From Viscum album (lineage: Eukaryota > Streptophyta > Magnoliopsida > Santalales > Viscaceae), in contig OY728122.1 of the NCBI GenBank assembly GCA_963277665.1, forward strand, positions 1,543,756,868 through 1,543,820,867: DNA of 64,000 bases. The letters are read 5' to 3'. A program made the translations under genes and the position numbers. The notes under the pieces were generated by a model that saw only the letters and a program-made list of their open reading frames with translations, had not been told where the DNA came from and made no database searches. Positions 23,188 through 35,812 of this stretch are shown here, piece after piece. The stretch's first letter is position 1. Each line of letters opens with the position of its first letter.

Positions 23188-25544
23188 ATGTCTACCTCAA
23201 AACCAATATCAAAATGGTTTGTTTACAGGGAGAGGTTAGTGCATCCAAGTTTCTACAAGTATTATTCTCTTGTATCTAGGAATATCAAATTGAATGGATG
23301 AGAGGAGGTTTTCTTATCAAAGGCATAGAAACTGGATCCAGTTTATACAGATTTACTTGTAGAGTTTTAAGAGTCTATTTTATCCCTTGAGGAAGATGGC
23401 AGAGATTTTTTTTCTTTCAAGTCTTATCGGAAAACATCCAAATTATCCTACACCAAGGCTGCAAGCTTGGTGGGTTTTTCTTATGAAGGTGAAGGTGCAT
23501 TTTGTTCACATAAGATTCTTGATTAGCAAGGAAGTTTCAACAAAGTGAATGAGTGGAAATGTCTTGGACTTAAAGATGCCAAGACTGCTAAGATTGCTCA
23601 TCTCACTCCAAATAATCAGATTCTACAGCTATGGGTACAAGATTTTCTCGTACCAAGAAGGGGTGACAAGGATAATCTAAAGAAGAGTGATATTTACGTT
23701 CTATATTTCTTGGTAAATCTAAGGAAGAGAAATTTGATAAGGCATGTTTTGATTACAGTTAAGAATATCAAAGAAGGGAATTTAAAAGCTCAGATCAAAA
23801 TGTATTCGGCCCTGATATCTAAAGTTATCATCTGATGTATTGATTCTTTCAATGTTTCTTGCACTTCCAAGAAAAAGAATTTCAAGGTTATGCTAGTTAG
23901 TGATGATACATTAAAGAGAATGAAGATGGGTTTTTCTAATGTATCTGTAGAATTCTATCCTTTACCAGAAGAAGAGGCTAAGACCATTCTAGAAAACGTG
24001 AAGATGGTTGTACCGGTGGAGAAAGTTACTAAGAAGAGGAAGCTTAAGGAAGTGGTTCCTAAAGACAGAACTCCCAAATCGAAGGAAACCCAATCTGCAC
24101 CACCCAAGCCGAATAAATAGAAAGCCTACCCAGATGAAGTGGCTGTTAAGTGGAGGGAAGACAAAGAGAAGAGAAAATAAGGGGATCCGGAATTTGGATT
24201 GGACCCTGCTGAGGATAATGCCTTAAAAGAGAGAGCATAGGATGAGTTATAAAAACTAGAAAAAGAGAAAAATATGAAGAAAAAGATGTCTGAAGCTGAG
24301 CTTGTACAATCTCGGTTGAGAGATACTGAGATTGCTTCTGAGCTGATTCTGGTTCCAGAAACTTTCCTTACCAAACCATTACCAGAGACTCCAGCAAAAA
24401 ACTACATCACTCCGGAAAAATCTATGGGTAAAGAAGTTTTTGAAGAAGTAGTAGAGGAATAAGAAGAATAAGGAAGTGATGATCTGGTTGACTTCTTCAA
24501 GAAAGTATAAGATTATCAAGAAAAGGATAAATACGCAAAATTTGTCACTCTGGGAAAGGGAGTTGAGAAAGAAAGTAGGAAGGATGATGATAAGCAAGAG
24601 GAAGAGGAATAAAATGTTTTGTATGATGAGGAAGAATCCTATGAGAAGAATTTTCTTGAAGATGGAACACTGATGGAGAAAATAGATGAAGACCAATTGT
24701 TCAATTATCAGAATGTGAGGAAGAATCTCCAGATAAACAACCCATTCCGAAAATAGATAAAGGTAACCAGGTGCTCATGGATACACCAATAAAAGATGTC
24801 ATCAAGAAGAAAAAGGTTGGTGGTTCTTATAGAAGAAAGCTAGTTCAGGTTGAGGAAGATCAATCTCTAAGCAAGATATCTAATTCGGATTCATCAGCAC
24901 ACGGTCATGACTTTGTTGTTGAATCTTTGAAAAAGCTAGTGGAAACCATTCCGATTTTCCCCACTATAGACTCTAGATGCCAGATGCTGCAACATATCCT
25001 GAATCAGAAGTCATAATTCTTATCCATTGTGATGGATAAGTATGTGAAGATTGAGGCCGACCATAAAAATTTCCTTATCAACTATGATGTACACATGAAA
25101 TCATGCAACAAAATAACATTTTGGACTATGAAAGTTGAAGAAGGCATGGATCAGTTTGATAATTTTCAGAATGAGGTAAAATATGCATTTGACACCAATG
25201 ATGAAAAGATTAGGAATCTTCAGGATGATCTGATCATTGAACAAAGTTCTCAGAATCAAAAAGTGAAGGAATTGAATGATAAGGCTAACTCTCTTGCTCA
25301 AAATTTTTTAAGGGATAGAGATCTCCGGATTGAGCTTGAGAAAAGACTTGTAATATAAGATGAGTTAGTGAAGATGTAGGAAGAGGCCATGAAGACTCAG
25401 GCAGAAGCTTTGAAAGCTCAAGATGAAAGGATAAAAGCTTTGGAGAGGAAAGCTGAGGAGGATCAAAGAGATTTGAAGAAACTGAAAACCTTGTTGAAGG
25501 AGATGATCTCGAAGGAAAAAAGAAGACAAATAAACTCACTCTGA
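23188..25544 (+). pseudogene. env-like gene of the Sirevirus-like element
   Basis: The ATG at 23188 starts MSTSKPISKWFVYRERLVHP. The frame continues through several stops to 24462, then shifts and continues to a stop at 25542-25544, for about 780 residues. The N-terminal third (to about 23835) matches the general pattern of the 'putative plant transposon protein' domain in env-like Sirevirus ORFs. The middle is Lys/Glu/Pro-rich. The end (about 25029-25540) is a long Lys/Glu/Leu heptad region, probably a coiled coil. I see no clear signal peptide or membrane span, so 'env-like' reflects position and family habit, not shown function. Stops such as TGA at about 23299, TAG, TAA and TAG fit single C-to-T changes. 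Confidence 0.7.
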
Positions 25545-26037
25545 TGTTTTGTTGTGTTTGAATTTCTTGTAAATATTTTTTTCAACTCTAATGAAATTTT
25601 GGTTGGTTGTATCTCGTATTTTTATATACTAATGTTTCAGGTACCATATTTCATTTCCATTCCCTTAATTTTTTTTGAAAATCACAAAGGGGGAGAAGGA
25701 AAAATAACTACTCAAAAGGGGGAGAAGGAAAAAGAACTACTCAAAAGGGGAGAAGGGAAATTTTAAAATGGAGAAAGAAAAATTTCTAAGTGAAATATCC
25801 TTAATGTAAGGGCGAGTTTCTCATTAAAAAGTTTTTTATTCCCATGATAATGAAAACTCCATTCTAGAAATCCAGAATACAATCCTTAGAGGTTCAATGC
25901 CTAAGGGGGAGTTAGTTGTATTCACTATCATCCATGAACAAAGGGAGATAAGTTCTAATTTCAAAGTCTAATGAATTTTTTCAACGACCCTATATATTTT
26001 TTGTAAGGTAGTTTATGATTTCCAAAAAGGGGGAGAT
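25545..26037 (+). other. Multiplied polypurine tracts before the 3' LTR
   Basis: Purine runs of the AAAGGGGGAGA type occur at about 25686, 25714 and 25743 as near-identical tandem units, then at about 25901 and 25938, and finally AAAAAGGGGGAGAT ends at 26037, directly before the LTR start. The last is the functional-position polypurine tract. Multiplied tracts of this kind are a known Sirevirus feature. No gene is present; a short frame at 25554-25766 is explained by this sequence. Confidence 0.8.
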
Positions 26038-27961
26038 TGTTGAGTCAATAAGGTTTTCCTTATGACTTTTCCATTCCTTCTTGTTTGGAAAATCACAAAC
26101 ACCTTATACTTAAGCAAATATATATTTAACATATATAAGGAAAATTTCCTTCATTAAGGAAATTTACCCTAACCTATATTTCCTTATACATATAAATATT
26201 TTCCATATGTATAAAAATCGTATTCATAACAAAAACCTTGGAATCATATAAATACTTAGATATGAAGCATTCTGTTTTAGGATCTGAATTCTAGATATGA
26301 ACTGTAATGATGTTCCACTGAAAATTCTAGATATGAACTGTAATGAAGTTTCACTCCGAATTCTAGATATGAAATGTAATGAAGATCCACTCTGAAGTCT
26401 AGATATGAACTGTAATGAAGTTCCACTCTGAATTCTGGATATGAACTGTAATGATGATCCACTCTGAATTCTGGATACGAACTCCAATGTAGTTTCATTC
26501 CGAATTCTAGATACAAACTCTCATATAGTTATATTCTGAATTCTGGATATGAACTCTAACAATGTTCAACTCCGAACTTTTACTAGTTTGACTCCAAACT
26601 CCTATGAGTTCGACTCGGAACTTTTATGAGTTCGACTCCGAATTTTTACTAGTTCGACTCTGAACTTCTATGAGTTTGACTCTGAAAATTTTCTAGTTAG
26701 ACTCTGAACTTATATGAGTCTGACTCCAAATTATGAGAGTTCAGATTCTGTACTCTGGTGAAACCGAACTCCGAATTTCCTTAGAAATTTAGACTCCAGA
26801 TATCTACAGAATTCAGGTTCCAAATTCCTATAAAAACAGTATCTGAATATCCTATTTATTATAGACTCCAAATTCCATTTTGGTTATACTCCAAACATTT
26901 AATTTCTCACATTCCAAATTATAGTTTTTCTTATGCTTACACTCACTTCATTATAACATGATGTCATGCTTTCAGTTACACAAGTTTTGCTATAAAATAA
27001 TTTCTTCCATTCTTTTTCTATCTAACCATTGGTTTAGTGAAACGTGTATCGGTCCCTCTGATATTTATAGAAAATATGACCATTGGAGGAGGGAGCCGGC
27101 CGTTCCAACTATGCCTATAAATAGGAGATCATTTGAACGATCTCAACACTGAACTTTGACACAACTTGTGCTTACATGTTGTTGAAGTGATTTCTAGAAA
27201 GATAGGTTCTTATTAACCCTCAAGCTTCGTCCATAAAGTTTGAACGACTTTTTCAAACTTTTCATTGTGAGGACTTGCATCGTGCGACTCTGATTGTTGG
27301 TGATTACAATCGAGGGATTCCGAGGATAAGAAGATAGAGTTTCCAACACCAAGAAGTTGAGGGCTTCCTTGCGGAGGAATGCAGAGGTTCCAACTACCTT
27401 GAATTTGAGGGCTTGTGGGTATAGCAAGACAGAGACTCAGATATTCGTATCGAGGGCTTACCCGGGTGTGGGTAAGACAAAATTTCTTGAAAGTATAAAT
27501 AAAGGGACCTTTATCCAAGGTTGTTCGATACCCTTCTCTTTGGGTTAAAAGTTTTATATATTGTTACTTGTAGTTTTACTACTTGTTTTTTCCACTGCAT
27601 TTTGTATTTTAAGGAAATTGTAATCTTCTTATATTTCCTTACAATTGTACTCTGATTCATTTAGATTATATACGCTATAAGGTAGAATCCCATAATGTAA
27701 ATTTGGTTAAGTTTAAATTTCTAGATCCATATTTCCGGAACCTGTTTTCAGAATCAGTTTCCACATATAACAAGTGCATATAAATAGAAGTTTGTAACTT
27801 CATACTTTGTCCCAATCATTCATTGGTAATTAGAGGTGTAGTGAATTTTCTTAGTTTAACTTTGTTAAACTTAGATCTTTCCTTGTTTAAGGAAATTTTT
27901 ATAGTATATAATTCACCCACTCTTGTATATTGAGAATCTACAACATTATTTCGATACTACA
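26038..27961 (+). repeat. 3' LTR of the Sirevirus-like element
   Basis: It begins TGTTGAGTCAATAAGG and ends TTTCGATACTACA. It keeps the 36-bp array (about 26281-26570), the 22-bp array (about 26570-26740) and the TATA box (27116-27123). It differs from the 5' copy by many substitutions and small indels, so the insertion is not recent. Confidence 0.92.
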
Positions 27962-29618
27962 CTAGCACTAAAATCGTTGGTGATGAAGGGATGGTTGAGA
28001 ATAATGATTTTGGTAACAACATCAAGGAGTCTGAATTCACACTAAATAAGGTTCCTATATAATCATATTTGTCTACTAAGGATCATGTGGGAGACACTTG
28101 ATGATCAATAAACATTATGGAATGGTGATAAATATCCCAAAGATAATATATTATGAGGGTTTAGAGGGAAACCTTTCTCCTAACATGGTTGGTTGATTCT
28201 TTCCTTTGGAGACATTGGACAAGGATTCTAGAAGAATTCCATCTGAGGTAAACCCTATAAGACTAATACATACAGTTACAAATTTAGTCCTCCTAGTCTA
28301 AATTGATGAGCTGATGAGGTTAGGGAATCAAGAAAAATTGTGAAGAATGAAAACTAAAATGGGTGCACCAACCAAAAAAATGGCAAGTGGAGATGTAAGA
28401 ATCTATTAGTCGGGGTGAAAAATAAGAACATTCTATAAAATAGGAGTATATCATCCACAAAATGAGTATCTACTTCTATAATTTCCAAGGCCTCAATAAT
28501 ACAGAGTCCCCTATCACACATAGGGGACTTAATTTTAAAGCAACAAGAAATGTTAATAAGAATTATGTATCCCAGGGTAGAGTTTTTAATGTTTTAATTG
28601 TTTACTAGATAGATACTGACTATGTCTGATTGACTCACAATATACAGACTCTAAATATGTAAACCCAATAAGTTATTAAGACAAATAATATCTAATCCTC
28701 CATAATCCAAATTGGTAAGAAATATATCATAATCATTCTCTACATTTTTAATTCCTCCTTCATAGTAACATTTCCCTATGCTTTAAACTATTACAAATCA
28801 AATAAGAGGCATGTGGAAGGAATCACCCATTATCTCTACATAAACCAATAAAAAATAGTTCCTCCTAGGGTCTTCAATTATATGTTGAAAATAGATGAAA
28901 GGATTGGTAGTTTTCACATTAGAGTGACCTCTACGGAATTATAAATATCAATTGATCTATACATTATGACTTAGATTATACTATTATGACATGAAATGGT
29001 TATTCCACAATACAAATGTTAGTAAATCAAATTAAATTGATATGGAACTTATCTAATACATGGGTAGCGAATATACCACAACTTTTATTGTATATCTCTC
29101 CCTATGAACTAATCTAATCATTCTAAAATCCTCTTATCTCTAATTGGTGAATGTTTGAAACACCCAACAACATTTAAATTCAACAATTTTTTCCTCTCCT
29201 TAGAATTCCACGTGGATTTATTTTCTAAATAATAGTATATGAATGAGATTGGATATGCCTTTTTAAAGTTGTGCAAAAAAATAGAATAGAAAAATTGCTA
29301 TATGAGCTTGGATCAAAACCAGGTTCAAAAATATTGATTCAAATACTTATAAATATGATAATAATATTCTTGGGTGAAAATAAATAAATTAAAAATCAAT
29401 ATCATCCACTAGATAATGAAATTCAAAATGTAAATCATTTGGATAAGATAATTTACAAGAGCGATTTCAACTTAGTGGAACTAATTAGAGTCAAATGGAT
29501 AAAATAATGGGATGCCAACTTTAAATTATTTAACCTCCTTAATATTTAAATGAATGTGAAAAACTCTATTTTATTAATATGCATAAATGGATAAAACTGT
29601 ATAACTACAGGTGATATA
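27962..29618 (+). pseudogene. LINE fragment 2: ORF1 end and endonuclease part of ORF2
   Basis: Polar sequence (TKIVGDEGMVENNDFGNN, about 27968-28060) continues fragment 1. An ORF2-like start MSIYFYNFQGLNN lies at 28462, matching the SWNxRGLN opening of plant L1 endonucleases. About 29020-29130 carries W-NLSNTWVANIPQ...LYISPYE, the counterpart of the ERLDR-N-W...F-LPRxxSDH region. About 29487-29535 gives RVKWIK-WDANFKLFN, the RVKWLKEGDxNTKFFH linker of plant LINEs. Stops are frequent. In the family ORF2 nicks DNA and primes reverse transcription. The fragment ends exactly at the gypsy insertion. Confidence 0.7.
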
Positions 29619-32600
29619 TATAACGACCCATACTTTAAATACATTGTTATTACTTCAGAATTGAAGCATACTTATTAAAAAATATAACAAAACCATGATA
29701 GGACCATATAGGTATAGTGTTTTTAGAAACTGGGAAACATAAACAACTAGTTCATAAAGCATCTACATTGTCTCCCATTCATTTAATCATATCTCCAGTC
29801 CCTTTTGGCATATCCTACTTAATACCCTTCTTCCTGACCTGGGGATAAGAAAACATACAAAATGGTGAGCTCAAATGCTCAGTAAGGTTAAAAAAAGGAA
29901 ATATCAATAATATAATATTCATAAGAACATAACATTTTGAAAATATTAACCTGCAAAAGAGATCATAATATCATAACATGGGATAAATCATAGTAGTGAA
30001 ATGTAATCCCAATAATCATAACATAAAACATGAAACTTTGTGGCATACAAACATAATCATAGTAAATCATTTAATATTAGTCATGACTCATTTCCAAGAC
30101 TATCATAGTGGACAATGTCCATTTCTGAACCGAATTCACTCCTCATTCTAGTCCTGTATCACTGAAGCAGATTAACTTGTCATTTCAGCCATGTCTATCT
30201 CATGACATATAAATCTTTACCAAATGAATTGGAGGGAGATATAAATCCCACCCATCTTATAATGAAACAATTATTATGTGTGCCAAAAAATCAAAAATCA
30301 TATATCATAGCATAACTCATGTAATAAAAATGGGATTCTTAAAAAATTTTCCATCATAACATAATCCGTATGAGATAAAATGACTTCATAAAAATAACTC
30401 CATCATTATATAATCAAATCAATGTAAAAATAGGGATAGAAACATAACCCTATATTATCTTAGATGTAAAATAATTTTGATAAAACACTTGAACTCCATT
30501 CTTGAGGAAAATATCCTTTCTACTTCAAAAACATTCTTCCTTTCTTAAAATGTCATAGAATTTTAAAATTAAAAGAAGTTAATTAAAAATAAACTTGAAA
30601 ACTTGTATAGGAAGATTCATGGAAATAATGTTCTATGAAATCAAAAAAATCCATTCATGACTTATAAGTTGAAAAAACATTCTTCTCGTAATTTGTCCAG
30701 AAAAGTCAAAAATTATCTCGTACTGAAAATGACATAATATTCCTTTCATATCTTTTACTAAAAATTCACCAATAGGTAAAATTGGATTTAAACAACTGTA
30801 GGAGGATAGAAATAATATTACATATTGAGGAAACATAGATGTGGATTATAAATATTCCATAGTAGATTCTGAAGTATAAACAATCTTAGATAAAAATGAT
30901 ATTGTGATATTTTACCTTACCTTAGGTCTGATATGATTCATACCCATCCAAATGATGAAATGTTTGAATAACAATCTACACCTCGATGTGGAGACGGTAA
31001 GCCGTATGTACGCACGTGTGGTGAATTTTTCATTCATAGGATGGATAAAATAACTAATATGGTTGTAACATTTTTATAATAAAATCATAGTATATATAAG
31101 ATAATGGAGTTATTATTTTAGAATGGAAACAACAAAGAAGGAGTAATTGGAAGAAGAAAGAAACTTGAAATAGGTGGTGACATATTTACCTCTTCCTTGG
31201 GATCTTCCTTTTGATTTGATCAAAAGGTCTCCTTAGGTAGGCTTTCTGTATAAAGGAAGGATTCTAGGATTAAGGGAGGACGGTTGAGAGGGTATTTTGG
31301 TAGTGTTTGTCCAATCCAAAATGCTTTGGATCTGTGAATTAGAGAGAAGGGGGAGTGCCCTTTTATAAGGGGGGTGAGGGGCACCTTAGAATGAACTTAA
31401 AATATTATTTTATAATAAATTCATATTCGGTTTATAATGTCTATAAAGTGACTTATCTCGAGGATAGGGTGAGGATGAGTCGAAATCCTTTCCACCAATA
31501 GGTTTTAGGAAAGTTTAGGTTACCATTTTAACCTTATCATTTAGATTTTACTCTAAGTTAAATAATTTAACTTTTACCGTGTCTTCTTGTATTCTTGAAC
31601 TTTATGGTTAATAAACTTACTAGAAACTACCAATAGAACCCCCATTGGTTCATTAATGTCATATATATTATTATATAAGTATTTAGGCCGAACGATAGAT
31701 TTTAAGGAATAGAATATCAATTAATAATTTAATATTTTTTTAGAAACTCTTTTATGTCAATTTTTAAACTATTTGATATTTTGTTTTTTCTAAATTCATA
31801 ACAACGTTATTAATTCGAAACAAATTTATATAACTAACACTAATATGTTATATTAACCTATAAAATTCGTTTAATTCATAAAAAGTTTCAAATGACTTTT
31901 ATTTGGGTATTTATAATATCAATTATGCTGATATTTCATTAATAAGGTAATTACTGCATCATCATTGTGTCATAAATAAATTAAGTTTTATAATGTGTAA
32001 AAATTATAAATAAAATACCATTATGTAGTATATATTTTTATTTTTCTAATTAATATTTATATCTGAATATATCTTATGTATTACCCTATATTTAAAATGT
32101 TTTACTTATTAAACATTGATTTTATTTCTTTTTACTCTTATTTTAATTAAATAATAATAAATGTCCTAATCTAATCCAAGTGGACCTAAATGGTCATATT
32201 TTATTCCTAAGGTTGTTTTTTTTTTCGAATTACACTTATCCAATAGAATTAGGACATGTGTTAGGGAAATAATAATATCATTTTTACCCTTAATTACCCT
32301 ATTTACTTTTAACTCTGGAAAATAGAAGTAAAAAGTTACTATTCACAAGAAAATTATTTTTATCTTATAGAACCAAATCATACTTAATGATGTCAACAGT
32401 GTCTCTCAGATTTTTGAAAATCCACTCACAAAAGCAGTAAAATTATGTTTTATACAAATTTGAAAATTCTAATAGGAGGTGGGTAGAAGACTGTAAAAGG
32501 TTCAATAAAATTTTTATATATCGAAAATTATTATAAAATGACTCCAATGTATTACATTGAACTTATATAGGTATTATGTATCTATTTTGACCTAAAATAA

Positions 32601-33013
32601 ATTTAAATAAAATAAATAATTATTTTAAAAAAAATCGGTTTTAAACTATAACTTAGTGTTTTTTCACTATTCATAAAAAAATATAATGTTTTCAGAAAAA
32701 TAAAAAAAAATAACCCTATTATAATTTCGATATTCCGAATCCAAAAATGAAATCCAATTTGAAATATAAAATTTATAAAATTTTAAAAAGGTGGGTATTA
32801 CTATTCATAACAGCTAGTTTATATAATATTTTAATAACATATCGTTGTTCAGTGAAACTCGGTATTGCGTACAATGAAATCTATTGAGGAATGTTGGTCT
32901 TGCATGTATTGCAATCCAAGAAAGTGTTGTGTGTAGTGAAAGATTACTTTGGTGTTGTATATAACATAATAGATAAAAACAATATATTTCTCATAAAATC
33001 TCAGGGTGTTACA
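29619..33013 (-). repeat. 3' LTR of the gypsy element (left copy)
   Basis: On the minus strand it runs from TGTAACACCCTGAG to ...GGGTCGTTATA, 3395 bp. It matches 38604-42450 along its length but is about 450 bp shorter. The difference lies at one point near 30940, where 39913-40383 of the other copy has no counterpart. Confidence 0.92.
31360..31369 (-). promoter_or_regulatory. LTR TATA box (gypsy, minus strand)
   Basis: CTTATAAAAG on the minus strand follows a C-rich run, the only GC-rich stretch in this LTR. The related derivative has CTTATAAAAGG after a similar C-rich run at about 59010, which supports function. The other LTR of this element has the site mutated (CTTTTAAAAG, about 40805). 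Confidence 0.55.
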
Positions 33014-33015
33014 TT

Positions 33016-33030
33016 CTACCCCCCTTAAAA
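33016..33030 (-). other. Polypurine tract of the gypsy element
   Basis: The minus strand reads TTTTAAGGGGGGTAG directly before the LTR start. It would prime plus-strand synthesis. It overlaps the region encoding the last residues of pol. Confidence 0.8.
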
Positions 33031-33033
33031 AGA

Positions 33034-35387
33034 CTTTCTCCCTCAAAATTCGTCACTTTGTAACTAACAGATGAGGATACCTCTCCCTCATCATATCCTC
33101 AAGTTCCCATGTAGCTTATTCTAATTGGTGGTTCCTCCATAAAACTTCAACTAAGCGAGTGGTATTGTTTTGTAGAACTTTATCGCAATGATCCAGAATC
33201 TCTAATGGATGTTCTTCATATGAAGGATCTTGCTCCAGTGGTATAACTTCTAAACTTAGTACAGGTGAAGGATCAGGTATGTACATTCTTAGGAGAGATA
33301 CATGGAACACATCATGAACTTGAGAAAGATTCGATGGAAGTTCCAATTGGTAAGCTACCTTCCCAACATGATCCAGTATTTCAAAAGGACCAATATACCT
33401 AGGTGTCATCTTACACATCTTTCCAAATCTCATTACTCTCTTCTAAGGATATATATGTAAGAACACTTTATCGCTCATTTCAAACTCTAGTCCTTTTCTT
33501 CAGTTGTAGGCATAACGTTTTTGTAGATTATGAGCTACTCATATGTGTTTTTGATTAGATCTTACCTTTTCTACCATCCCATCAACAAGATCCGGTCTTA
33601 ATAGCTTTCTTTCCCCAATTCCATCCCAGTAAGTTGGAGTTTTTCATTACTTTCCATAGAGAGCTTCATAAGGAGCCATCTGAATACTGGAGTGAAAGCT
33701 ATTATTATAAGAAAATTCCACTAAAGGTAGTTGTTTATCCCAACCACATTTGAAACCCATAAAGAAAGCTCTCAACATGTCTTCTAGAGTGTGAATTGTC
33801 CTCTCAGACTGACCATCTGTTTGAGAACGATAAGCAGTGATGAAACTCAACTCTATATCTATAGTATGTTGAAGACTTAACCTAAACATCAAGGTAATCC
33901 TCGGATCATGATAAAATATAATGGAAAGTGGTACTCCATGTAATCTTTCCACTTCCTTCACATATATCCTGGCAAGCTGACCAAGAGAGAAATCTTCTCT
34001 AATAGCAATGAAGTGTGCCGACTTCATAAGATGATTAACTATAACCCAGATAGCATTATTTCCTTTAGATGTTTTAGGAAGTCTAGTGACAAAGCCCATA
34101 GTAATGTTTTCTCATTTCCATTTTGGTATGGGTAATGGTTTTAACATACCCTTAGACTTCTATCTCCCAGCTTTAACTTTATGACAAACAAAGCATCGAG
34201 AGACATATTCAACAACATCTCTTTTCATTACATCCCACCAGAAGTACTCCTTTAGGTCCCTATACATCTTCATGATGCCAGGGTGAATAGAGAATTAAGA
34301 ACTATGATCTTTATCCAATATTTCCATATTTAATTTTGGGATGGGAGGAACACAAACCGGATTCTTGAACCTTATTATTTCATCACAATCAATGTGGAAT
34401 TCATGAACATTTCTAACCTTCTTTTGTAACTCTACATTTTCTTTATCTGCCTCTTTAATCATCATATGTATAGATGGTTGACCATTCATTTGAGAAAGAT
34501 AATATTTTTCCCCTTCCATTATAATTCCAAGATCCATCCTTTGTAAATCCATAAATATTGGATCTTTTGTGATCCTCATCATGTATAATCTAACATGGTC
34601 TTGTCGACTTAATGTGTCTGCCACCTTGTTTGCTTTCCCAGGGTGGTAATGAATTGAGAAATTGTAATCCTTAATCATCTCCAACCATCTTCTTTGGCAC
34701 ATATTCAGCTCCTTTTGTGTGAAAATATACTATAAAATTTTATGAGAAATATAAATATCACACCTTTAACCATATAGATAATTCCTCCAAATATTTAATG
34801 CAAAGATTACCACATCTAATTCCAAATCATCAGTTGGGTAATTTTGATCATGTATTTTCAACTATCGTGAGGCATAAACGAACACCGTATCATTTTTTAG
34901 GAGAGAACACCCAATACCTTCTTGGATGCATCACTATAGATCACAAAACTTTCTCTACTACATGACAGTGTGAGCACAGGTGCACTAGATAACGTTTTTA
35001 TTAACTCCTTGAAATTATTTTCAAACTCCTCTGTCCAAATGAATTTAACTCCTTTTTGAGTCAACCTTGTGAGTGGATTAGATAATCGTGAAAAAAATTT
35101 CACAAAACGTTGATAATTTCCAGCCAAACCCAGAAAACTTCGGATCTCAGTTACTGTTTTTGGTCTCATCCATCTTTCGATAACCTCTATTTTTTCTAGA
35201 TCCATAGATATCCCCTATTTTGAGATTATGTGACCCAAAAATGAAACTTTTTTAAGCCAAAATACATTCTTGGTAAATTCGGCATAAAGCTTATCCTTTC
35301 TGAGGGTCTTTTATACAACTATCACGTGATCTTTATGTTCTTCCTTGCTCTTTGAATAGACAAGAATATTGTCTATAAAGACTACCA
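33034..35387 (-). pseudogene. pol: Gypsy pol, 3' part: RT end, RNase H, integrase, chromodomain-like end
   Basis: In minus-strand order: VVFIDNILVYSK just left of the CACTA insertion (reverse transcriptase catalytic box; FIDN replaces FIDD); TEIRSFLGLAGNYQRFV and SDASKKVLGV (about 34897-35205); QRRWLEMIKDYNF and GKANKVADTLSR (RNase H end, from 34702); MGFVTRLPKTSKGNNAIWV at the integrase core start (34099) and SFITAYRSQTDGQSERTI; then YIGPFEILDHVGKVAYQLELP and FHVSLLRMY (33433 onward); finally VLWRNHQLE and ATWELEDMMRERYP (about 33050-33130), a short chromodomain-like end. Stops and frame changes occur between blocks, and the first half of pol lies beyond the CACTA element. Confidence 0.88.
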
Positions 35388-35464
35388 CAACACTACTGGA
35401 AAAATGATTTTTCCCAACGCTTCTATACCAACGGTTTGTATAAACCGTTAGTATAGGTACCCTT

Positions 35465-35812
35465 TCCCAACGGTGTGGCCAAACCATTGGGAAAGCCCAT
35501 TTATTGGCCAACTTTCCCAACGGTTTGGCCAAAACATTGGGAAAGGATAAATTATGGACACCCTTTCCCAACGGTTTGGCCAAACCGTTGGGAAAGGTCA
35601 GCCTATCCCAACGGTTTGGCCAAACCGTTGGGGAATGCTGATTTTTGGACCACCTTTCCCAACGGTTTGGCCAAACTGTTGGGAAAGGGTAGCCTATCCC
35701 AACGGTTTTCCCAAACCATTGGGAAAGGGTGTCCACAAATCAACCTTTGCCCGGAATACCCAAAAAAGCTAGACCTTTCCCAACAGTTTGCAAAACCGTT
35801 TGGAAAGGTCCT
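35465..35812. repeat. Palindromic subterminal repeats of the CACTA element, left side
   Basis: About six to seven repeats of the palindrome CCCAACGGTTTGG / CCAAACCGTTGGG, separated by short unique spacers of about 20-40 bases. Each can fold on itself. Subterminal repeats bind transposase in known CACTA elements. The right side (36006-36220) carries a related but different core, ACCAATGGTTTT / AACTGTTGGT and ACCAACGGTTT. Confidence 0.9.

Larger units (their letters stand above)
15134..27961 (+). mobile_element. Sirevirus-like Ty1/copia retrotransposon with env-like gene
   Basis: A 12.8-kb element with LTRs of 1946 and 1924 bp beginning TGTTGAGTCAATAAG and ending CTACA. It has an initiator-Met primer site, gag, protease, integrase, reverse transcriptase and RNase H in copia order, then a long env-like gene and several polypurine tracts. 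This layout, with its length and the extra gene, is that of Sireviruses. It splits a LINE. The flanking pentamers CTATG and CTAGC agree at only three of five bases, so the target duplication has decayed or is absent. All genes carry stops. Confidence 0.88.

Noticed and set aside
24126..24696. Minus-strand frames rich in Phe and Leu that look like membrane segments
   Set aside because: They are the antisense of the Lys/Glu-rich part of the env-like gene. A/G-rich coding sequence gives Phe/Leu-rich complements.
15129..27966. A clean 5-bp target duplication of the Sirevirus-like element
   Set aside because: The flanking pentamers are CTATG and CTAGC and agree at three positions only. The duplication cannot be claimed.
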